Shown here: piece after piece, positions 1 to 9,594 of the stretch
Layout: every line of letters begins with the position of its first letter
Position numbering within the stretch: position 1 is the first letter of the stretch
Assembly: GCF_024347295.1 (NCBI RefSeq)
Contig: NZ_AP025458.1
Coordinates: 372,001 to 436,000 of the forward strand
DNA from: Vibrio artabrorum
GTDB taxonomy: Bacteria > Pseudomonadota > Gammaproteobacteria > Enterobacterales > Vibrionaceae
Reading direction: 5' to 3'
DNA length: 64,000 nucleotides
Translations under genes and position numbers: made by a program
Notes under the pieces: generated by a model
Told to the model about the DNA's origin: nothing
The model's input: the letters and a program-made list of their open reading frames with translations, nothing else
Database searches by the model: none

Positions 1-495
1 AGTCCAACCCATTGCGTCCATGACAACGCCCATGGTTGCACGGTCACCTGAACCTGGGTTACCTATGTTGACACGTTTGCCGGCGAGGTCAGCAACATTG
101 TTGATTCCAGAATCGGAACGAGCAATGATGTTGAACGGTTCTGTATGTAGAGAGAACATAGCGCGCAGCTTTTTGTACTCGCCCTGATCTTTGAACTTGC
201 TTGTTCCGTTGTAGCCATGGTATTGCCAGTCCGATTGAACAATACCAAAATCAAGTTCACCAGCACGGATGGTGTTAACGTTGTAGATAGAACCGCCTGT
301 CGACTCAACAGAACAGCGAATGTTATGGTCCTTACGGCCCTTGTTCACTAATTTACAAATGGCACCGCCAGTTGGGTAGTAAACACCCGTAACTGAACCG
401 GTACCAATTGTGATGAACTCTTGAGCGTTAACAGCGCCAGCGCCCATTACAGCAGCTGCAATAGCACCAACTTTGATAAGTTTGGTAAATGCCAT
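1..495 (-). CDS. TAXI-family TRAP transporter solute-binding protein (5' part)
   Basis: The first 165 codons are present; the gene runs off the left edge, so the C-terminal half is missing. The start is the ATG whose complement lies at 493-495, preceded by an AAGGAAGGGAAA-type ribosome site. Residues 1-24 form a Sec signal peptide ending AVNA, so the protein is periplasmic. The mature N-terminus carries the family signature [15 protein letters not shown], followed by the STGGS and FGIVQSD segments common in TAXI binding proteins. Known members capture a substrate, often glutamate or a dicarboxylate, for a fused 4TM-12TM TRAP permease; the substrate is not readable here. The permease gene would be expected beyond the left edge. 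Confidence 0.88.
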   Translation of the reverse strand, partial: MAFTKLIKVGAIAAAVMGAGAVNAQEFITIGTGSVTGVYYPTGGAICKLVNKGRKDHNIRCSVESTGGSIYNVNTIRAGELDFGIVQSDWQYHGYNGTSKFKDQGEYKKLRAMFSLHTEPFNIIARSDSGINNVADLAGKRVNIGNPGSGDRATMGVVMDAMGWT

Positions 496-839
496 GAATT
501 TCCCTTCCTTTATTCATTATTAACCCTGAAACAAGTGTAGTTGTTTCTGGAGTTTCCTATTTGGAAACGGCACCTTTTTCAATCCATGTGATGAAAAAGT
601 GGCTGGATAATAGCAAAATTTGGCAGGAAATTACTCAAATGTTAAAAAACATAGATAATAAATCTAGTGAGTGAGGCGGGGATATCGAGTCTGATTTGAT
701 AGTTAATTGTTTTAAATCAACAGGTTGGACTGTGTGACCAGCAAAAGGAGAAGATATTTCAGTCTGTGATCTGGGTCACGAAGTGAATGATTGGCTCATG
801 ACCCATTATTGTGATAAATGATTATGCAACCGTAAAAAA
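496..839. promoter_or_regulatory. Intergenic region with two GAAAC dyads and a CRP-like site
   Basis: There is no convincing gene in this 344-bp gap between two minus-strand genes. It should hold the promoter of the TRAP binding protein. Two adjacent inverted repeats are visible: GAAACAA-N6-TTGTTTC at 528-547 and GTTTCC-N5-GGAAAC at 552-568, both 30-75 bp upstream of the start codon. A CRP-like sequence TGTGATCTGGGTCACG lies at 765-780. The roles are inferred. Confidence 0.4.
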
Positions 840-1310
840 TTACCCAGCGTATTCAAACAGTTCGCATACTGAATCGAACAATTGCTTAGTCGTTACTGTT
901 AAGGTTGGGGTGATGAAGATGGTATCATCACCAGCGACGACGCCGAGTATGCCTTCCGACTTACCTAATGAGTCCAGTAAGCGAGCGATCAGTTGTGCCG
1001 CACCTGGTCCGGTATGTATGACAACCAAGGCATTATTGTGGTCAATATCTAACACTAACTCTCTTAGAGAACTAGAAACGGTTGGAACTCCTAGCTCAGC
1101 AGGCAGACAGTAAACCATCTCCATTTTGGCATTGCGTGTTCGAACAGCCCCAAATTTGGTTAACATACGCGAAACTTTAGACTGATTAATGCTCTCAAAA
1201 CCTTCGTGTTTTAGGGCATCAACAATTTCACCTTGTGAACCAAAACGTTCTTCTTTTAATAGCGATTTAAAAGCGCGAACTAAGTTGTCTTGTTTTTCTG
1301 TATTGCGCAT
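840..1310 (-). CDS. argR: Arginine repressor ArgR
   Basis: This 156-residue protein has the usual ArgR length. The N-terminal winged-helix domain (about residues 1-75) contains the recognition helix [13 protein letters not shown]. The C-terminal hexamerisation and arginine-binding domain contains AGDDTIFI, whose aspartate pair contacts arginine in the family. ArgR represses arginine biosynthesis and assists Xer recombination in relatives. It diverges from mdh, the same arrangement as in enterobacteria. The upstream region has ATTCA/TGCAT half sites resembling ARG boxes, which suggests autoregulation. Confidence 0.96.
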   Translation of the reverse strand: MRNTEKQDNLVRAFKSLLKEERFGSQGEIVDALKHEGFESINQSKVSRMLTKFGAVRTRNAKMEMVYCLPAELGVPTVSSSLRELVLDIDHNNALVVIHTGPGAAQLIARLLDSLGKSEGILGVVAGDDTIFITPTLTVTTKQLFDSVCELFEYAG

Positions 1311-1642
1311 ATGTCATTCTTATTCATTAATAAAGATATCTGCATATTCTCGCATACATATTCAATTTTAGTCAAAGTATCCCATTAATTTGTTAGTTGT
1401 ATCACTGTAAATTTTTAATGGAATAATGTGTTATTTGTGATGACTTGTTTTGTTATTTCAGTTGATTATCGCCATAATACGAATTCGCTGTGTAGCACGA
1501 TTTTATTGACTTGCGCGAAGTCGCAAAGATAGCGTTAATTGATTGTAATCACTTTGTGATTATTATAGTTTTTTAATTTAAAGTTAGCTCAAAAATTACC
1601 CTACAAAGAACGTATAAGAAAAAGCCCTCAAGGAGAATAATA
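1311..1642. promoter_or_regulatory. argR-mdh divergent control region
   Basis: The 332-bp region carries promoters for both genes. Near argR, ATTCA and TGCAT half sites at about 1315-1375 resemble degenerate ARG boxes. Near mdh there is a perfect 17-bp dyad TAATCACTTTGTGATTA at 1546-1562 (7-bp arms, 3-bp centre) and a second dyad GACTT-GCGCG-AAGTC at about 1508-1522. The regulators are unknown; mdh in relatives responds to ArcA and carbon source. Confidence 0.4.
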
Positions 1643-2578
1643 ATGAAAGTAGCTGTTATTGGTGCCGCTGGTGGCATCGGTCAAGCCCTAGCCCTATTAC
1701 TTAAGAATCGTCTACCTGCTGGTTCAGATCTTGCTCTTTATGACATTGCACCGGTAACACCGGGTGTTGCTGCCGATCTTAGCCATATTCCAACGCCTGT
1801 TTCGATCAAAGGTTATGCAGGTGAAGATCCAACACCGGCACTAGAAGGTGCGGATGTGGTGTTGATCTCTGCGGGTGTGGCGCGTAAACCGGGTATGGAT
1901 CGCGCTGATCTTTTCAATGTAAATGCTGGTATTGTTAAATCCCTTGCAGAAAAAATTGCAGTTGTATGTCCAAACGCTTGCGTAGGTATTATCACGAACC
2001 CTGTAAACACAACGGTGCCAATTGCGGCTGAAGTACTGAAGAAAGCGGGCGTTTACGACAAGCGTCGTCTATTTGGTATTACCACTCTTGATGTCATTCG
2101 TTCTGAAACGTTCGTTGCTGAACTAAAAGACAAAGATCCAGGCGACATCCGTGTTCCTGTTATCGGTGGTCACTCAGGCGTAACGATTCTTCCTCTCCTT
2201 TCTCAAGTTGAAGGCGTCGAGTTCACTGACGAGGAAATCGCAGCATTAACGACTCGTATCCAAAATGCAGGTACGGAAGTCGTCGAAGCGAAAGCGGGTG
2301 GCGGTAGTGCGACACTGTCTATGGGTCAAGCAGCTTGTCGTTTTGGTCTTGCTCTAGTGAAAGCGCTTCAAGGTGAAGAGAACGTGATTGAATGTGCATA
2401 CGTTGAAGGTGAAGGCGAACACGCCCCATTCTTCGCTCAACCCGTTAAACTAGGCAAAGAGGGGGCAGAAGCGATCCTTAGCTACGGTGAACTGAGTGAC
2501 TTTGAGCGTAACGCATTAGACAGCATGCTGGAAACGTTAAATGGTGATATTGAGATTGGTGTAGAATTCGCGAAATAA
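1643..2578 (+). CDS. mdh: Malate dehydrogenase
   Basis: This NAD-dependent TCA-cycle enzyme interconverts malate and oxaloacetate in the cytoplasm. The protein has 311 residues, the length of the gammaproteobacterial Mdh. It begins with the Rossmann motif GAAGGIGQ. The substrate-binding arginines lie in VARKPGMDR (about residues 80-88), NPVN follows, and the active-site histidine is in [10 protein letters not shown] (about residue 177). AAGGAG precedes the ATG by about 8 bases. It is a single transcription unit closed by the hairpin at 2617-2643. Confidence 0.98.
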   Translation: MKVAVIGAAGGIGQALALLLKNRLPAGSDLALYDIAPVTPGVAADLSHIPTPVSIKGYAGEDPTPALEGADVVLISAGVARKPGMDRADLFNVNAGIVKSLAEKIAVVCPNACVGIITNPVNTTVPIAAEVLKKAGVYDKRRLFGITTLDVIRSETFVAELKDKDPGDIRVPVIGGHSGVTILPLLSQVEGVEFTDEEIAALTTRIQNAGTEVVEAKAGGGSATLSMGQAACRFGLALVKALQGEENVIECAYVEGEGEHAPFFAQPVKLGKEGAEAILSYGELSDFERNALDSMLETLNGDIEIGVEFAK

Positions 2579-2616
2579 GCGGGACGCCTTTAAACTCAGC
2601 CAAAAAATGATGATTA

Positions 2617-2643
2617 AAAGCCGGTCTTGATGACCGGTTTTTT
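2617..2643 (+). terminator. mdh terminator
   Basis: The hairpin CCGGTC-TTGAT-GACCGG is followed by six T residues. It rules out upstream start codons for the next small gene, because those would lie inside this terminator. Confidence 0.85.
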
Positions 2644-2701
2644 GATCCTAGCATTCAAGTTGCTCGTATTTTCTTCTGTTATCGAGATGGAGGTGCAGCT
2701 T

Positions 2702-2893
2702 ATGGCGACGGTTACAAAAGGTATGAATGTTGAATATTTGGGGCGCTTAGGAAAAATATTAGTCATTGATGAGCAAGAGCAGTATGCCTTAGTAGAGACT
2801 TATCATGGACATGAGCAGTATGCAGTGCCAATGGAAGAGCTTGAAGAAATTGAAGCTCAATTACCGCTATCCTTGGAAGCGAGCCGGTATTGA
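2702..2893 (+). CDS. Small conserved-looking protein of unknown function
   Basis: This is a 63-residue acidic soluble protein. I chose the ATG at 2702 because GGAG stands 9 bases upstream and the longer frame would begin within the mdh terminator. The sequence has a beta-rich look (MNVEYLGRLGKILVIDEQ, then YALVETYHGHEQYAVPMEELEEI), resembling a small barrel-type domain, but I recognise no family. It has no signal peptide or membrane segment. A strong bidirectional terminator follows at 2921-2960. That it is real is supported by its ribosome site and its isolation between terminators; function is unknown. Confidence 0.6.
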   Translation: MATVTKGMNVEYLGRLGKILVIDEQEQYALVETYHGHEQYAVPMEELEEIEAQLPLSLEASRY

Positions 2894-2920
2894 AAGTCGC
2901 GGCAACACAAATGTTTGTTC

Positions 2921-2960
2921 AGAACTAAAAAAAGAGCTTAACGGCTCTTTTTTTAGTTCT
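2921..2960. terminator. Bidirectional terminator between the small gene and ispB
   Basis: There is a perfect inverted repeat with 17-bp arms: an A-rich arm ending AAAGAGC, the loop TTAACG, then GCTCTTT and a T-run. It serves converging transcripts from the small gene (plus) and ispB (minus). Confidence 0.9.
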
Positions 2961-3004
2961 CTATAGCACCGTGCTTCTAAGACGAGATGTTCATCTTTGC
3001 TTGG

Positions 3005-3976
3005 TTACTTACTGCGTTTTACTGCAAGGTGTGCGAGTGCGGTTAGCGCTTGCTTATATTCAGAGTCAGGCAGCACAGAAAGCTCAGCAATCGCTTTATC
3101 GGCTTCTTCATAGGCTTTATTGATGGTGTACTCTAACGAGCCTGTTTCTTTCATAACAGCCATAATGTCGTCGAGACGCTCCATGCCATTCGCTTTTTCA
3201 ATCGCCTCACGGATCATACTTGCTTGCTCTGGAGAACCATTGTGCATCGCATAAAGTAGAGGCAGTGTTGGTTTGCCTTCAGCAAGATCGTCACCAACGT
3301 TTTTACCCATCTCTTTACCATCAGCGGTGTAATCCATCACATCATCAATCAGTTGGAATGCGGTGCCTAAGAATTTCCCATAGTTTTGCATTGCGGTTTC
3401 AATTTCTGGGGATGATTCTGTCAGTATGGCACCGATTTGTGTCGCAGCTTCAAACAAACGTGCAGTCTTAGAATAAATGACCTGCATGTAGCTTTCTTCT
3501 GTGATGTCCGGGTTATTACAGTTCATCAATTGTTGAACTTCACCCTCGGCAATGACGTTTACTGCTTCACTCATGAGCTCCAGGATCCTTAATGATCCTA
3601 GCGTAGTCATCATTTGGAATGAGCGAGTGTAAATAAAGTCCCCGACCAAAACGCTAGCGGCATTACCGAAAGCTGCGTTAGCCGTTGCCTTTCCGCGTCT
3701 CATATCTGATTCGTCAACAACATCATCATGAAGCAGTGTCGCTGTATGAATAAATTCGATAAAGGCTGCGGAGGTGATATGAGCTTCACCTTGATAACCT
3801 AGAGCTCGAGCCGATAAAAGGACGAGCAAGGGGCGTAGGCGTTTTCCACCGCCACTAACGATATAAAAACCAAGCTGGTTGATTAAACTTACGTCAGAAT
3901 TAAGTTGAGTTTGAATTGTTTCATTCACTTTTGCCACATCATTGGCAGTAAGCGTTTGGATAGCTTTAAAATCCAT
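3005..3976 (-). CDS. ispB: Octaprenyl diphosphate synthase
   Basis: This trans-prenyltransferase extends farnesyl diphosphate with isopentenyl diphosphate to make the C40 side chain of ubiquinone and menaquinone. The 323-residue protein shows both aspartate-rich magnesium-binding motifs: LLHDDVVDESDMRRG (about residue 83) and QLIDDVMDYT (about residue 211). The GGGKRLRPLL motif near residue 45 binds the pyrophosphate. It diverges from rplU-rpmA, as in other gammaproteobacteria. Chain length cannot be proved from sequence, but the context supports IspB. Confidence 0.95.
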   Translation of the reverse strand: MDFKAIQTLTANDVAKVNETIQTQLNSDVSLINQLGFYIVSGGGKRLRPLLVLLSARALGYQGEAHITSAAFIEFIHTATLLHDDVVDESDMRRGKATANAAFGNAASVLVGDFIYTRSFQMMTTLGSLRILELMSEAVNVIAEGEVQQLMNCNNPDITEESYMQVIYSKTARLFEAATQIGAILTESSPEIETAMQNYGKFLGTAFQLIDDVMDYTADGKEMGKNVGDDLAEGKPTLPLLYAMHNGSPEQASMIREAIEKANGMERLDDIMAVMKETGSLEYTINKAYEEADKAIAELSVLPDSEYKQALTALAHLAVKRSK

Positions 3977-4094
3977 TGTTCATCCGGCTGAAGTTAGACC
4001 CTGTAAGGCTTATACGTTGTATTTAATTGTTGGATGATACACTAAAAAACATTGATTAATACATCGCTTAAAGGCATCATTGCCGCACTTTTCT

Positions 4095-4122
4095 TTGGCG
4101 AACAGGTTTTCGCCAATTTTTT
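4095..4122 (+). terminator. Orphan intrinsic terminator upstream of the rplU promoter
   Basis: TTGGCGAA-CAGGTT-TTCGCCAA is followed by six T residues. It points in the plus direction but no plus-strand gene ends here: the region upstream is the ispB promoter. It could end a short untranslated RNA starting around 4040 or an antisense transcript of ispB. Confidence 0.6.
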
Positions 4123-4133
4123 AAAAATATGGC

Positions 4134-4162
4134 TTGTCATAGCGGCATGATTCCCGTAGAAT
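4134..4162 (+). promoter_or_regulatory. rplU-rpmA promoter
   Basis: A near-consensus sigma-70 promoter: TTGTCA at 4134-4139, a 17-bp spacer, TAGAAT at 4157-4162. It lies 83 bp before the rplU start codon. Confidence 0.7.
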
Positions 4163-4244
4163 CTGCGCCCTATTGATTAGTTTAGCGCACACCCGAGTTG
4201 TACAATTAACAACCATAGGCTGTGCGGAAAAAGCGGAGTAAAAT

Positions 4245-4556
4245 ATGTACGCTGTTTTCCAATCTGGTGGCAAACAACACCGAGTAAGCGAAGGTCAAAC
4301 TCTTCGTTTAGAGAAATTAGACGTTGAAACTGGTGCAACTGTTGAATTTGATAAAGTTCTTCTTGTTGCTAACGGCGAAGAAATCGCTGTTGGTGCACCT
4401 CTTGTTGAAGGTGGCAAAGTGACTGCGGAAGTAGTACAACACGGTCGTGGCGATAAAGTTAAAATCGTTAAGTTCCGTCGTCGTAAGCACTCTCGTAAGC
4501 AAGCTGGTCACCGTCAGTGGTTCACAGAAGTGAAAATCACTGGCATTAACGCTTAA
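4245..4556 (+). CDS. rplU: 50S ribosomal protein L21
   Basis: This 103-residue protein has the exact family length and start [14 protein letters not shown]. It binds 23S rRNA in the large subunit together with L20. The basic C-terminal segment ([18 protein letters not shown]) is the rRNA-binding part. It is cotranscribed with rpmA, 19 bp downstream. Confidence 0.98.
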   Translation: MYAVFQSGGKQHRVSEGQTLRLEKLDVETGATVEFDKVLLVANGEEIAVGAPLVEGGKVTAEVVQHGRGDKVKIVKFRRRKHSRKQAGHRQWFTEVKITGINA

Positions 4557-4575
4557 GTATTAGGAGAGTTTAACA

Positions 4576-4833
4576 ATGGCACATAAAAAAGCTGGCGGTT
4601 CTACTAATAACGGCCGCGATTCAGAAAGCAAACGTCTTGGTGTTAAGCGTTTTGGTGGTGAATCTGTTCTTGCAGGTAACATCATCGTTCGTCAACGTGG
4701 TACTAAATTCCACGCTGGCACAAACGTTGGCATCGGTAAAGACCATACTCTTTTCGCTCTTACTGAAGGTAAAGTGAAATTTGCAGTAAAAGGTCCTAAA
4801 AACCGCAAGTTTGTAAGCATCGAAGCTGAGTAA
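4576..4833 (+). CDS. rpmA: 50S ribosomal protein L27
   Basis: This 85-residue protein begins [20 protein letters not shown], the flexible N-terminal tail that reaches the peptidyl-transferase centre. It starts directly with this tail and has no cleavable N-terminal extension of the Firmicutes type. GGAG lies 8 bases before the ATG. It is the second gene of the rplU operon and is closed by the terminator at 4881-4908. Confidence 0.98.
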   Translation: MAHKKAGGSTNNGRDSESKRLGVKRFGGESVLAGNIIVRQRGTKFHAGTNVGIGKDHTLFALTEGKVKFAVKGPKNRKFVSIEAE

Positions 4834-4880
4834 TTTAATCTTTTATAAGATTTTTATACTAGCTTTCAAGCTGAATTCAA

Positions 4881-4908
4881 AAGCCCTGCCGATTCGGCAG
4901 GGTTTTTT
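4881..4908 (+). terminator. rplU-rpmA terminator
   Basis: The hairpin CCCTGCC-GATTC-GGCAGGG is followed by a run of T residues. Confidence 0.9.
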
Positions 4909-5019
4909 ATTTATAACAAGAATAAAAAAGTAGACGCTCTGGCTTTGATTTTTGAGAAACGGTTTAGTTTTTAAAAAGCAGTACGCATAGAACCTCTCCT
5001 TATTTGTTCCTTGATTGCA

Positions 5020-5093
5020 GATCGACCTGGATCTTAGGTGATCGATCTACACTCGGATCTGCTAGAATTTATATCACTCCTTGGAGAGTGATA
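5020..5093 (+). promoter_or_regulatory. obgE promoter/leader with clustered GATC sites and a leader hairpin
   Basis: Five GATC (Dam) sites occur at 5020, 5030, 5040, 5044 and 5056; the first three are spaced by exactly 10 bp. They overlap the likely promoter (-10 TAGAAT at 5063-5068). A perfect hairpin TATCACTC-N6-GAGTGATA lies at 5072-5093, in the presumed leader 27 bp before the start codon. GCAGATC and GATCTGC form an outer dyad at 5018-5062. Confidence 0.45.
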
Positions 5094-5116
5094 ACGCAAC
5101 GTAAGTGCGGAGTTAA

Positions 5117-6292
<1,176 letters not shown>

Positions 6293-6330
6293 CATCTTTT
6301 ATAGACAATAGTTTGAACAATAAACATAAT

Positions 6331-6364
6331 AAAAAGAGCCTGAATTAGATTCTGGCTCTTTTTT
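6331..6364 (+). terminator. obgE terminator
   Basis: AAAGAGCC and GGCTCTTT form the stem, with an inner GAAT/ATTC pairing, followed by T residues. Confidence 0.85.
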
Positions 6365-6565
6365 GTCTGTGCTCAACAGAATTTGGCCTACTCACTCTCA
6401 GTAAGTGATTAGATATCGCCTGGAAAAGCACTCGAGAATAAGGTGGAAATTTTCGATACGTAGTAATTTTACGATCAAAAGTTCTCACGCAGTCACGAGT
6501 CTTAAAGCCCGCTAGAATGACCAGTTAATTTTATACGATTGGTATTATCTCAAGGATCAGAGATT

Positions 6566-7621
6566 ATGCACCTAAACCAGAAAATCTCCAATGTTGATGC
6601 GTTTATCTTTACCCACTACCGCATCATCCACGGAGTACGTATTGCGGTAGCGTTTGTTCTCACTTTAATTCTTGCGAATTATCTTGAGATTCCTGAACGA
6701 ACTTGGATTCTAATAACCCTATTTGTGGTGATAGGACCAATATCGTACCTAGGCAATGTTTTGCCAAGGGCTTGGCACCGTGTTCTCGGTACTTCTCTTG
6801 GAGCTGTGTCAGGGATCATCGGCATTGCGATCAGCCAATATTCGATGGTGCTAATGTACCTATGGTGTGCGGTGATTATCTTTCTTAGTGCTTATTTTGC
6901 GCTTGGCAAGCGACCATATGTTGGAATATTGATAGGCATTACCTTAGCTGTTACCCTTGGGGCTGTAAATGCCGATGTCGATGTGGCGATGTGGCGCGGC
7001 GTTGATGTGACAATAGGCTGTATTATTGCCGTATTGTTTTGCCTTATCTACCCACAGCGTGCTTTTATCCATTGGCGATTGCGCATCGCATATACCTTAA
7101 AAATATTTTCTAAAGTTTACCATCTCTCCTATTCTCCCAATGTGCTAGAAAAGCCCAATCTTGAGTCGTTTCAAAATACGCTTTTTAAAGAGATGACGAC
7201 TATCACGACTCTTACTTCACCATCAGCCAAAGAAACCAAACTCAAGCGGCAGTTGCTCGATGCTATCCAGATTCAGTTGCGTAATCTGCTAAGTACTATT
7301 GAACTCCTTAACCATTCTTATTGGAGTGACAGAGAAAGTCATTTGAATATGCTGTGGTCTAAATCGCTAAAACAGTGTCAGCAGCAAGTGGAGCAAGAGT
7401 TTGATGATCTGGCTTATTTAGTTGAAAAAGGTGAGGTTCGAGCTGGTGTTAGTATTGGGGAAACGGATGAAATCATTCGTGAATTAAAAGATATTATTGC
7501 TGAATTAGGCGGTGAAAAATCCAATATCTATGGCTATGTTTGGCTTAATCTCAAGCTTATTGAGGATCTTGGGAATCTTAAAAAATTACTGATCTTTGCC
7601 CTTAATCTTTCGTCAAAATGA
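6566..7621 (+). CDS. yeeA: FUSC-family inner membrane protein, YeeA-like
   Basis: The 351-residue membrane protein resembles E. coli YeeA in length and in shared segments (HYRI-HG-R-A-AF near residue 18, GPISYLGNVLPRA near residue 60, PQRAFIHWR near 180, and IYGYVWLN near the C-terminus). About six membrane helices fill residues 25-170 and a soluble helical domain follows. FUSC proteins include the aromatic-acid efflux component AaeB; YeeA itself has no established function. I moved the start to the ATG at 6566, which has AAGGA 9 bases upstream; a TTG 27 bases earlier is less likely. It stands alone between obgE and yjjP. Confidence 0.75.
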   Translation: MHLNQKISNVDAFIFTHYRIIHGVRIAVAFVLTLILANYLEIPERTWILITLFVVIGPISYLGNVLPRAWHRVLGTSLGAVSGIIGIAISQYSMVLMYLWCAVIIFLSAYFALGKRPYVGILIGITLAVTLGAVNADVDVAMWRGVDVTIGCIIAVLFCLIYPQRAFIHWRLRIAYTLKIFSKVYHLSYSPNVLEKPNLESFQNTLFKEMTTITTLTSPSAKETKLKRQLLDAIQIQLRNLLSTIELLNHSYWSDRESHLNMLWSKSLKQCQQQVEQEFDDLAYLVEKGEVRAGVSIGETDEIIRELKDIIAELGGEKSNIYGYVWLNLKLIEDLGNLKKLLIFALNLSSK

Positions 7622-7743
7622 TAAGTTCGTTTCGGCCTTCAATTTGGTTGTTCTGAATCAATTAATTTTGAATTATCATATTGTTTTATATGTAGACCTA
7701 ATAGAATCTTGTTTTTATTTTAAACAATTGTCAAAGAGATAGA

Positions 7744-8511
7744 ATGGAATCTAAACAACGCGCTGTTTCTCGCTTAATCGCTCAAGCTGGACAGATGTTG
7801 CATGCTCATGGAGCTGAAAGTGCGCTTATCGGCGGCATAATGGAGCGTATTGGCCTTGCCTGTGGTATGGATGAGGTCGAGGTATCACTCTCAGCAAGTT
7901 CACTGGTTGTGACCACTGTTACCCATGACCATTGCATGACCACGACTCGGCGTTGTCCCGATAGGGGCATCAATATGCGCGCTGTGACCGAAGTACAACG
8001 TATCTGCATCATGTTAGAAAAAGGCATCTTAGACTACGAACTTGCTCAACAGAAGCTGAATAAAATCACCCCAGAGCGTTACAATCGCTGGCTAGTGGTA
8101 TTTATGATTGGTTTATCTTGTGCTTCATTCAGTCATCTTGCAGGTGGCGACAGCGCTGTGTTTGCGATGACTTTTTTGGCTTCTTCTATCGGTATGATTG
8201 TCCGACAAGAGATAGGCCATCGTCACTTCAATCCGCTACTCAACTTTGCGACCACCGCTTTTGTTACTACCTTCATCTCAGCACAAGCTGTGGTATTTGA
8301 GATTGGCAACAGTCCAAATGTCGTAATGGCATCATCCGTTCTTATGTTGGTTCCCGGCTTTCCTTTAATTAACGCTGTAGCCGATGTATTGAAAGGGTAT
8401 ATCAATATGGGTATTGCTCGATTTGTGATGGGCAGTTTACTTACACTGGCAACTTGTCTCGGGATTGTTGCTGTGAGTCGTGTGTTAGGCATATTTGGGG
8501 TGACATTATGA
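7744..8511 (+). CDS. yjjP: ThrE-type exporter subunit YjjP
   Basis: This 255-residue protein belongs to the threonine/serine exporter family (DUF1212). The N-terminal soluble part (about 1-120) carries HGAESALI and the conserved RCPDRGINM segment; about five membrane helices follow to the C-terminus. In E. coli, YjjP and YjjB together export succinate. Here the stop codon overlaps the start of yjjB (ATGA), so the two are translationally coupled. The substrate in this organism is not shown by the sequence. Confidence 0.87.
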   Translation: MESKQRAVSRLIAQAGQMLHAHGAESALIGGIMERIGLACGMDEVEVSLSASSLVVTTVTHDHCMTTTRRCPDRGINMRAVTEVQRICIMLEKGILDYELAQQKLNKITPERYNRWLVVFMIGLSCASFSHLAGGDSAVFAMTFLASSIGMIVRQEIGHRHFNPLLNFATTAFVTTFISAQAVVFEIGNSPNVVMASSVLMLVPGFPLINAVADVLKGYINMGIARFVMGSLLTLATCLGIVAVSRVLGIFGVTL

Positions 8512-8984
8512 ACGATGCCTTTACTTTGCTTTTCGGTCTTATTGATGACATGTTTTTTGCGTCAATTCCAGCTATCGGTTTTGCTTTGGTTTTCAATGTG
8601 CCAAAGAGCGCGTTGTTTTATTGTGCGTTAGGTGGCGCGATTGGACACGGTTCACGTTATTTGATGATGCACTTTGGTATTCCAATCGAGTGGGCAACGT
8701 TTTTTGCCGCCACCACGGTTGGTATGATAGGAGTTCATTGGTCGCACAAAATTTTGGCACATCCTAAAGTCTTTACCGTTGCGGCATTGATACCCATGGT
8801 TCCGGGTGTGTTTGCCTTTAAGGCGATGATTGCAATGGTGGAGATTCACAGGGTGGGCTACACGCCTGAGTTACTGGCAATGTTGATGGAGAATTTTTTG
8901 AAATCGATGTTCATTATCGCAGGACTGGCAGTTGGCTTAGCGGTACCTGGGCTGTTATTCTACCGTCGTAGACCTATTGTCTAG
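8508..8984 (+). CDS. yjjB: ThrE-type exporter subunit YjjB
   Basis: This 158-residue integral membrane protein is the size of the small ThrE_2 half (DUF3815). It starts at the ATG overlapping the yjjP stop; a longer frame from 8454 lies wholly inside yjjP and is not credible. It has about four hydrophobic helices and the conserved PMVPGVFAFKAM segment. It should form one transporter with YjjP. Confidence 0.87.
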   Translation: MNDAFTLLFGLIDDMFFASIPAIGFALVFNVPKSALFYCALGGAIGHGSRYLMMHFGIPIEWATFFAATTVGMIGVHWSHKILAHPKVFTVAALIPMVPGVFAFKAMIAMVEIHRVGYTPELLAMLMENFLKSMFIIAGLAVGLAVPGLLFYRRRPIV

Positions 8985-9020
8985 CGTTAACTTTCTTTTT
9001 GGGGACAGGACTTTCGATTT

Positions 9021-9500
9021 ATGATCATCAGCATGATAGCGGCAATGGCAAACAACCGTGTAATTGGTAAAGATAATCAGATGCCTTGGCATTTACCTGC
9101 GGATTTTGCATGGTTTAAACGCTCAACCATGGGGAAACCAGTGGTGATGGGACGTAAGACCTACGACTCAATTGGACGTCCTTTACCGGGTCGATTGAAT
9201 GTTGTTATTAGCCGTGATGAAAGTTTAAAGATTGAAGGTGTGACTACGGTTACTTCGATTGAACAAGCTCTAGAGTTCGTCAGTGATGTTGATGAGGTAA
9301 TGATCATCGGTGGTGGTTCAATCTATGAAAGTTGTTTACCTAAAGCAGATAAACTCTATCTGACTTACATCGATTTTGATGTGGATGGTGATACCCAATT
9401 CCCAGACTGGGGAGAAGGTTGGAAGCGGAGTTTTAGTGAAACTTATCAAGCGGATGAGAAAAATAAACACAGCATGGAATTTGTTGTTTTAGAGCGCTAA
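9021..9500 (+). CDS. folA: Dihydrofolate reductase
   Basis: This enzyme reduces dihydrofolate to tetrahydrofolate with NADPH. The 159-residue protein matches chromosomal type I DHFR. Visible features are MIAAMANNRVIGKDNQMPWHLP (substrate site; the catalytic Asp is in ADFAWF), GRKTYDSIGRPLPGR (NADPH site) and IGGGSIYE. It is the likely trimethoprim target. It lies 36 bp after yjjB with GGGGACAGGA as ribosome site, so it may be read from the yjjPB transcript. Confidence 0.97.
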   Translation: MIISMIAAMANNRVIGKDNQMPWHLPADFAWFKRSTMGKPVVMGRKTYDSIGRPLPGRLNVVISRDESLKIEGVTTVTSIEQALEFVSDVDEVMIIGGGSIYESCLPKADKLYLTYIDFDVDGDTQFPDWGEGWKRSFSETYQADEKNKHSMEFVVLER

Positions 9501-9594
9501 TGTCTTATATTGGCTTGCTTTTTTGTTGTTGAGCAAGCCGGAATGGCTGCCGTCATATGGTGGCTACGTCGCGAACTATTGAATCAATGACGGT

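Noticed and set aside
811..1113. Plus-strand frame over argR
   Set aside because: It is antisense to argR, which has clear family motifs.
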